Positions 57,480 to 64,000 of a stretch of DNA of 64,000 nt are shown here, piece by piece (the first letter of the stretch is position 1; each line of letters starts with the position of its first letter). Below the pieces are notes generated by a model, which made no database searches, was not told where the DNA came from, and saw only the letters and a program-made list of their open reading frames with translations. A program made the translations under genes and the position numbers. Origin of the DNA: Macrobrachium rosenbergii. Lineage: Eukaryota; Arthropoda; Malacostraca; Decapoda; Palaemonidae. The stretch covers positions 53,793,986 to 53,857,985 of the forward strand of contig NC_089781.1 in the NCBI RefSeq assembly GCF_040412425.1, given 5' to 3'.

Positions 57480-58930
57480 ATGTCCTTATAGCCGTTCCCT
57501 TCTGCCCCTTATTAAGGTTCTGAATAGGGAAAGATACGTACAGATTCAAAGTCATGCCCTTAGGGCTAAACATTGCCTAAAGAATATTTTACAAAATTAG
57601 CAATGGTATTCGTTCCAGAACTCAAACAAAAAGGAATACAACTAATAGCCTACGTAGACAACTGGTTGATCTGGGGGCCCACAAGAAAAGAGTGCTTGAA
57701 AAACCTAAGAGCAATGGTCAGCAGACTACTGTCAAAAGGTCTTATAATAAATTTGAAAAAACCCACCTCATGCTCAGCAGACACGTTCAGTGGCTAGGAC
57801 TGTGTTGGGATACTCTAAACAGCCTGTTGTCTCTCCCCATCATACTCAAAACAGAATAAGGCAAGTCCTCAAAAGGTTCCTTGCACAGCCCAGAGTTTCT
57901 GGATGGCAATTAGATCGTATGATGGGCCTGCTGCAGTTCTCATCAGTAATAAAGATCCAGTTTTTAGATTGCAACTAAAGATGCGAACAAATTCTGGCTA
58001 TCGCATGCAAGAAAAAAGATGCAAGACTGACCTCATCAAAAGATTAAAAAAGTTGGGGAGATACTTTGGCCTTGGATCTGGAAGGAATCTCTGGCAAAAC
58101 AGGTCACCCTGACTCCGTCTGTATGAGTGACAATACACACAGATGCCTTGTTGACAGGTTGGGAGGACATTGGGAGGATTGTCAGGTGGCAGGGAGGTGA
58201 TCAGCTACTCTGAGGAATTCTTTTATCAGTTTCATGGACTGATGATTGTCTTTTTGTCTCTCAAAACACTCAAACCTCCAGAAGATAGAGACAACATGGC
58301 TGCAATATCCTACATTAAGAGGTCGGGATCACGTTCACCCCCTCTCAATATGATAATGCTGGCCATCCTTCGGATGGCACAAGCAAGGAAGTGGCACATG
58401 TCTGCAATTCACCTAACAAGGGGTCTCGTTGTAATAGCAGACTCTCTGTCAAGGAAAACGACAGCCTTAACAGATTGAATGTTGGACAACCACTCTTTTC
58501 AAACAATAGCCAACATGCTTCCACAACCAGAAGTGGACCTGTTCGCCACGTAAGAGAATCACAAACTCCTAATATATGTCTCCGAACCTGGAGTGTCAAG
58601 CAACAGCAAGAGATGCCTTTCTAAAGACTGGAACAAGGAGAGGACGATATCTTTTTCCTCCATTGTCCCAGATTTCGAAGGGTTTGAGCAAACTTCTAAC
58701 CTCCAAAGGAACAGTTTTCTTAATTGCCTCAAATTGGCCAAACAGGCATTGGTTCCTATTACTTCAACAACGGACAAAAAGATCAATTCCACTATCGTCC
58801 GCTGTTCTATCCCAGACAGTAGGAGGGAAAGTCGTTTACGCATCCTCCTTTCTGAGGCAAGACCTTCACATATGGATTTTTTAAAAACATCTAACATGAA
58901 AATTATTCACCCAGCATGGCTAGGTACCTA
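57480..58930 (+). pseudogene. Reverse transcriptase and RNase H of the DIRS-like element, copy 2
   Basis: VFVPELKQKGIQLIAYVDNW (YVDN at 57,651-57,662) and LIWGPTRKECLKNL lead to LIINLKKPT. Then come PHHTQNRIRQVLKRFLAQPR (from about 57,849), a DIRS-type connection region, and VTIHTDALLTGW (about 58,125-58,160), the RNase H start. KWHMSAIHLT and VIADSLSRK (58,390-58,460) complete RNase H. The second RT Asp is Asn, so polymerase activity is not expected. Frame changes lie at about 57,790, 57,960 and 58,170. Confidence 0.75.
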
Positions 58931-59790
58931 GTGCAAAAATTACGGACATCACCTATCTGGCAATACCAGTCTGTATGGAAGATATGGTTAGATTATATCC
59001 TTACTGAGAGCCCAGTTGAGATTTCTGTAGAAACACTTTGTTATTTTAAGTATATACACTTTTGAAGACAAATGCCTTGCGGTTACAAAGCTGCAGTAAC
59101 GGAACCCTAGCTTTATGGATTCAGGATTGACTTCAGTATAGAAGTTGGCACTTCCCTTCTGCAGTGTTTTGCTCTACAAAGGCCCGTTTCCAAAAGGCTT
59201 CCAATCACTTGGTCCCTGAACAAGGTGCTTAGACTTCTATCAACCCCTTAATTCAGCGGACCCAATACAACCACAATGCACATGCTACAAAAGGTGATCT
59301 TGATTGCATTAGCATCAGGAGCTCGTATTAGTGAACTGGGCTTTCTTATATGTTGACGATGCATCACACAAACAGCTGACTATCAGTTATTATTGTCCGC
59401 TGGGCCATCATTCCTGGCCGAGAATGAGGATCCTTTAAAATGGAAATCTATTCATATAAGAAAACTCAATTTAGCAGACAAGACATTATGCCCGGTTCAA
59501 GCACTTAAGGTTTACCTAGATGTTATGGCAAACATCCCAGAGGGTCCTATTTTCCTACACCCTAGCACAAACTAACCACTCTCCCTACAAGGGCTGAGAA
59601 TGATTGTAGTATTTCTCATTAAAAGGGCAAATCCACACTCCTTTCCTAGGTCACATGATATTAGGAAAGTAAGTACATCATTGGCCTTCTTCAGAAATGT
59701 CTCTTTCCAAGTCTCCGAATGTATATTGCCACATGCTCGAACAAATTTGACTACACTGTGTATCAGTAGGTGGCATGGTTAGTCTTAACC
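58930..59790 (+). pseudogene. Tyrosine recombinase of the DIRS-like element, copy 2
   Basis: WQYQSVWKIWLDYIL (about 58,958-59,002) begins an N-terminal core-binding segment. ALASGARISELGFL (from about 59,304) carries the first catalytic Arg in the usual xxGARxSEL context. AGPSFLAENEDPLKWKSIHI leads to LCPVQALKVYLD, then PRSHDIRKVSTSLAFF (about 59,659-59,706) supplies the HxxR box. The nucleophilic Tyr is not in the same open frame; a candidate lies near 59,750 in another frame. Such recombinases insert circular DIRS cDNA in place of an integrase. Stops and frameshifts are present at 59,060-59,340. Confidence 0.75.
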
Positions 59791-60132
59791 CCTAGGTGCT
59801 GCGGAGGAAAACCTGGGGTCTTATTGATGGTGAGTATGCTAACTATTGCTGGGAGAAGGGCGACAGCACTGCAACCAAACCCAGCATGCATAGGTAAGCC
59901 ACTGTAGAACTACATCCTAAAATGTAAGTTCATGTATAGTATCTTGTTCCTTGGTACCAAAACCTGAAGAGTATTTGGAATAAAGAATGAGACTTGAAAT
60001 CTGTGGCTTGACCTCAGACCAGAAATGTTTTTTCCTTTTGTGTGTTGGGATTAAAAATTGAGAGCTAAAGCCGTTTTCGACACATGTCAACTTCTCTGTA
60101 AAGCTCCTTGAGGACGAAACAAGCGACTACAC

Positions 60133-60595
60133 TATCAAAAAACAGGTTTTGACTTAGGAAAAACTTATTTTTGGTAGTCGCTGTTGTTTCCTCAAAACCC
60201 TCCCACTTTCCTGACGAAAAGGCATGGGATTTGGGCAAGGGATCGTCGTGCATTGACCAACAGCGATTATTGGTTTCTTGGTCTTTAACAGCCTGGTTGT
60301 AAAGAAGAGGGTGGACGTGCATGCACAATAGTCACTTCTCTTTCTTGCAGGTTCTTTTGACGTTGGAAAAACTGGGTTCAGATTCGCTGAAGATAAGGGA
60401 AAATACCCTCTTATCTTCGAGTCCATTATATGCTCCATCACGTGTTATAATATTAATCATTACGACACAATACTTGGCCAAAAAGACCAAATGGAAGAAA
60501 ATCTTTTGTTATATTATTTTGGTCACCATGGAGGTCTGGTAGATCTACCAGAGCTACGAAAAACAATTTTTCCTACATCAGAACCTGTTTTTTAA
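60133..60595. repeat. Inverted-repeat pair at the right end of the DIRS-like element, copy 2
   Basis: TATCAAAAAACAGGTTTTGA (60,133) is mirrored by TCAGAACCTGTTTTTTAACA (ending about 60,597). It has the same spacing class as copy 1. Confidence 0.7.
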
Positions 60596-60599
60596 CACT

Positions 60600-63120
60600 G
60601 TGTTACATGAATGTATCTAACCCTCTTTAGTGAGATGTGGTCAATAATGAAAGAGGAAACCACTAGTTATGGAAAACTAGCTCATACCCTGTCATGGCTG
60701 GCAGCCTGTCAACAATTGATTTAATTGTATATGAGTATTCCTTCATCAGTTTTATTTGGGAGGTGATGAATGATTGCTATAAAAGTGATTGTTTCACAAT
60801 TCTTGTCATTGTTGCTCAAAGTCCCCCGTAACTGGACATCCTTGATAGATTATATGAAAAGAGCTAAATGAAATTTATTAAAAAAAAAATCTACAAATGC
60901 TGTTACTGAGATGGTTCCAGTGATAAATGGTGCCGTAGAATTCCTTAGCACCACTTGGTTTGTAGCCTGCTTTTTTTTTTATTCAAAGAACAGCATGAAA
61001 CCTTGTACAACGATGTGTTCGATGGTGGAACCATGAAGTATTAATAGCTTGTACAGCAATTAGAGCTGCAAAGACAAATAATGGGAGACTTACTGTTGTC
61101 ACTGCAAAGTTCAGTATCATAAAGCAGAAACCCAGGAGACACATAATCAAGAAATCGTGTACAAGGTGTTGGGCAATATTCCTAATGTTAATAAACTGAA
61201 AACTTCTGTAACATTGTAGTGGCAAAGCTTGGAATATAGCAAGTAAATATATTTCACACAAAATCTAAATACTGAAAACAGTGCCAAGGTTGCTGCTTGT
61301 CACGTTATAGCAGATACTTCAACTTTACTGAGGTTTCAAATAAACCGGGTGATGAATTACTTGCACGCTATCGACAGAGAGAGATATGGGTCATATATTT
61401 CACTTAGTTTAGAGAAGAATCTTATAGTTTGCCATTGATAATGACAGAATTTAAATCAGGCCTGACAAAGCTAAAGCCACTGCACGTGGCTCTCATGACA
61501 TCCCATATGCTATGAATCAGTCAATTTTTTTCATTCTTATCTCATGAATAGGATCTTTAGGGAACACATTTCTTTTTGTATGGGGATTAACAAAGGATTT
61601 TGCCTTTTGTTAAACCATTGCAGTAATATTCTGTTTTTATTAGTTAGTGGGAAAAATGGTCAATGCTTAATTAATGGGGTATCTTGAATGCAACAGTTAC
61701 CCTGCTACAACTCATCGTTGCTTCAGGAACATGCATTCTACTGCTGACATATTAGTGAGGATGAAAACTTTGATTGTGAAGCTTTTGCTTCTAAGCTACT
61801 GCATATCACTGTTATCAGCTTAATTAATGGCATTTGATACTACATGGAGGCATAAAATTCTAAAGGAGTGACACAGTTGCAACCAAAGAAGAGAGTTGCT
61901 ATCTTTTAAAATCACAAAGATATCAGGTACAAGAACAAAAACTGGTATTAAGAAGTACCTCAACGTAGCATGCTACACTATGTATTGTGTTAATAATTAA
62001 TGGCATTGCAAAGATAATCTTGCAAGAAGTATTCCATTGGTTGAATGCTGACGATTGTTCCATACCCTTGATGATTTTGGCAGATCTGTGGCTACAGCTC
62101 ACTACGAATATAGTGGTTAAATGGGCTAAAAATTGTGATTGTAAGTTTTCAATAACAAAATCAGCTGTAGTCAGTTCTTAAGAATAAGGAGGGTCGTCAT
62201 GTATTTAATGAACAACAAATTCTTTGTGTGATTTAACTAAATTTTGGGGCTACTAATATTTTATTTGTGGTCTTCTTACCTTTCTAATTCAAAAACCAGT
62301 AGTGTGAAGCTAGAGGACAATTTTAATAAAATTAACATGGATGTGAAGTTTTAACATATGCCTCTCACTGTAGACTCAATGTGCTAATTTCACTTCATAA
62401 TGCAGGAATTCAGACAGCCAACGGAGCTTCCAGGTCATCCATTATTGAGAGCATGCTGGTGAATGCTGATGAGGTCCCAGTGGAATTCTATCTGTAGTCA
62501 TTGATAGTTCTATGCAGAATTAAGTTCCAGAGACTCCCAAATTCCTCAGCTAGCATTACAACCGGAAAGGAAAATAATTGTAGAGAGATTATCTGCAAAT
62601 GCTACAGCCATTCCACCTCTGAAAGAAAGAGAATGTGAGAAAACTGAATATAGTAAATCCAATAGCAATATCATGCTTCATAAGCATTCAGCAATTCTTC
62701 CATGCTAGTTTCTGTAAGTGGTGAACTCGGCCAAAAAATGTCAGTGGAAACCAGACATATGATCTTTTAAGAATAGTTTAACAGTATGAAAACTGTGCTT
62801 CTTTGTATTCTGGTGGCTGGCATGTGATATGGCAAAGTACAAGATATGTACACCCTTTTGAATTTCCTTGGAAACTCTTAAATGCTAGTTTCTGTAACTG
62901 TTGAACTTAGCCAAAAAGTGATAATGGAAACTAGACATGATCTTTTTAGAATAGGCAGCAGAATATGAAAACTTTGCTTATTCATATACTAGTGGCTGGC
63001 TCCAAATCTGATGCTGATGTGTGCTATGGCATAACAGAAAATATGTACACCCTTTTGAAGGCTGCAGTTGTTGGAAGCAGGTGGTAAGCTGAAACATTTC
63101 TGAGCTTTCAGGTACCAATA
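60600..63120. other. Unrecognised sequence within duplication B, copy 2
   Basis: Parallels 24,711-27,115. Includes the poorly matching patch 60,800-61,215 and the tandem pair of about 180-bp units (62,695-63,060). No gene recognised. Confidence 0.4.
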
Positions 63121-64000
63121 AAGGTAATACTGCACATTAATCCCCCGATTATCTGCTTTCACATTATCTGCAATTCGATATGATCCACATGCAACTAGCA
63201 CCCAAAATATGTTTGTAATACATATACAATTCATAAAAATTAAAAATCCCTTTGGTTGGGGAGGGTAGGAAGGCTGGGTGGGATGAGAAGGGAGCAGTTA
63301 GCAATGCTGTGAAGGGAGAGAGAAGTGTTAGGTACACTGCTCATAGGTATAGCATGCAGAGAAGAGGTTATTTGGGGGCAGTACAGCCAGGAAAGGAGTT
63401 TCCTAGGTGGGGAGGGCTTGGGAGTTCAGGTGCATAAAAATAGGGTAAAATTGCAGACCACTACCGTCGCCTAGTTCCTGCCAAATGCTGGACTGAGATA
63501 TTTACTGTCAATTGCTCATTTTTATGTCTTTTTTATGTTTATGATATATACCTCGCTCTAAACCTGTCGCCCATTTTGCATGTAAACTAATAGTTGCCAA
63601 GCGAGAGGGCTGCAGTAGCCGTCTGCGATTTTACCAAGTATAGGAGCTAACCATAAATGAAATTATTTCATGATATAGTGTGCTCAGTACAAGTTATAAT
63701 CCATTAAAATATACAAGGTAAAATTATTGACAATGAGGGCTGACAGAACTCCCTTCTGTATGCCGAGCTAAGGAAATATCAGTTTTTCGTTTCATCTTCT
63801 GAAAGAAGAAGAGTTGGAAGTATCTCTCCTCTTGAAAATTTCATCTAGTCGCAGGCACAAAAGTATTTACAACCATATGAAATATAGAGGGGAAATCATT
63901 ATAATTTAATGGATAATTATTAAGAAATTATATGAATAAAACGTCCTAAAGGTCTGTGCTGAAGCAAGGATACAAAAGTCATTGCAAAAAGCAGTGTGTA
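63121..64000. other. Unrecognised sequence, near-identical to 27,110-27,991
   Basis: Only a few substitutions (for example 63,312 and 63,592) and almost no indels separate it from the first copy. Contains the pogo-like end candidate at about 63,138-63,160. No gene recognised. Confidence 0.5.

Larger units (their letters stand above)
54960..60600 (+). mobile_element. DIRS-like tyrosine-recombinase retrotransposon, copy 2
   Basis: Same order as copy 1: gag-like (55,037-56,920), RT and RNase H (57,480-58,930), tyrosine recombinase (58,930-59,790), inverted repeats (60,133-60,595). More readable than copy 1 in gag, RT and recombinase. Both copies share the YVDN active-site change, so inactivation came before duplication. 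Confidence 0.8.
52840..64000 (+). repeat. Duplication B, copy 2 (runs off the window)
   Basis: Mirrors 16,985-27,991 in order and orientation. At the right edge the match is still nearly perfect (63,250-64,000 against 27,242-27,991), so the duplication continues beyond the window. Confidence 0.95.

Overview
The window is eukaryotic, AT-rich repeat DNA. I see no host protein-coding gene, rRNA or tRNA gene in 64 kb. The setting is probably an arthropod, most likely a decapod crustacean. Reasons: long (CT)n and (TA)n microsatellites, a tRNA-derived SINE whose 3' half resembles SINEs I recall from decapods, a DIRS-type retrotransposon with a tyrosine recombinase, and a TATA plus TCAGTC arthropod-style core promoter. 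The taxon is inferred from memory and was not searched.

Layout. 0.05-5.75 kb: element 1, a minus-strand element with long degenerate terminal inverted repeats (TIRs). It encodes a broken, very large protein with Cys/His zinc-binding pairs, a central domain with DQ, GGLHIEM and DQAHEQN motifs, a FEN1/XPG-like (PIN-fold) nuclease and a Cys-rich tail. 5.75-12.82 kb: a non-LTR retrotransposon (Jockey/I type, with APE endonuclease, RT, RNase H and zinc finger). It is interrupted by a MITE and by a 1.75-kb non-autonomous LTR element with a clean 4-bp target duplication. 13.6-17.8 kb: element 2, a plus-strand relative of element 1 with its own TIRs and no nuclease. 17.9-28 kb: degenerate tandem repeats, a decayed DIRS-like element and unrecognised DNA. 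28.7-30.3 kb: a palindrome and a TA-flanked mariner-type non-autonomous element. 32-33 kb: a Tigger/pogo relic. 33.7-34.9 kb: a candidate LTR with a strong core promoter. 36.4-37.5 kb: an 83-bp minisatellite. 37.5-41.7 kb: a Ty3/gypsy element whose integrase lies upstream of RT (Gmr1-like order). 42-43.8 kb: a foldback repeat, a SINE and microsatellites.

From 43.8 kb to the end the window repeats its own first part in the same order and orientation. The retrotransposon reappears at 43.82-47.52 kb (copy of 5.6-9.54 kb). The end of element 2 plus the DIRS block reappears at 52.84-64.0 kb (copy of 16.99-27.99 kb). An unrelated 5.3-kb stretch carrying a second Tigger relic lies between them. This is either a tandem segmental duplication with a 36-38 kb period or two haplotypes joined by the assembler. 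Identity between the copies is patchy: nearly perfect in some blocks and indel-ridden in others.

Best candidate for something undescribed: the two TIR-flanked copies of a widespread uncharacterised invertebrate protein family. Together they suggest a DNA transposon group that carries a FEN-like nuclease.
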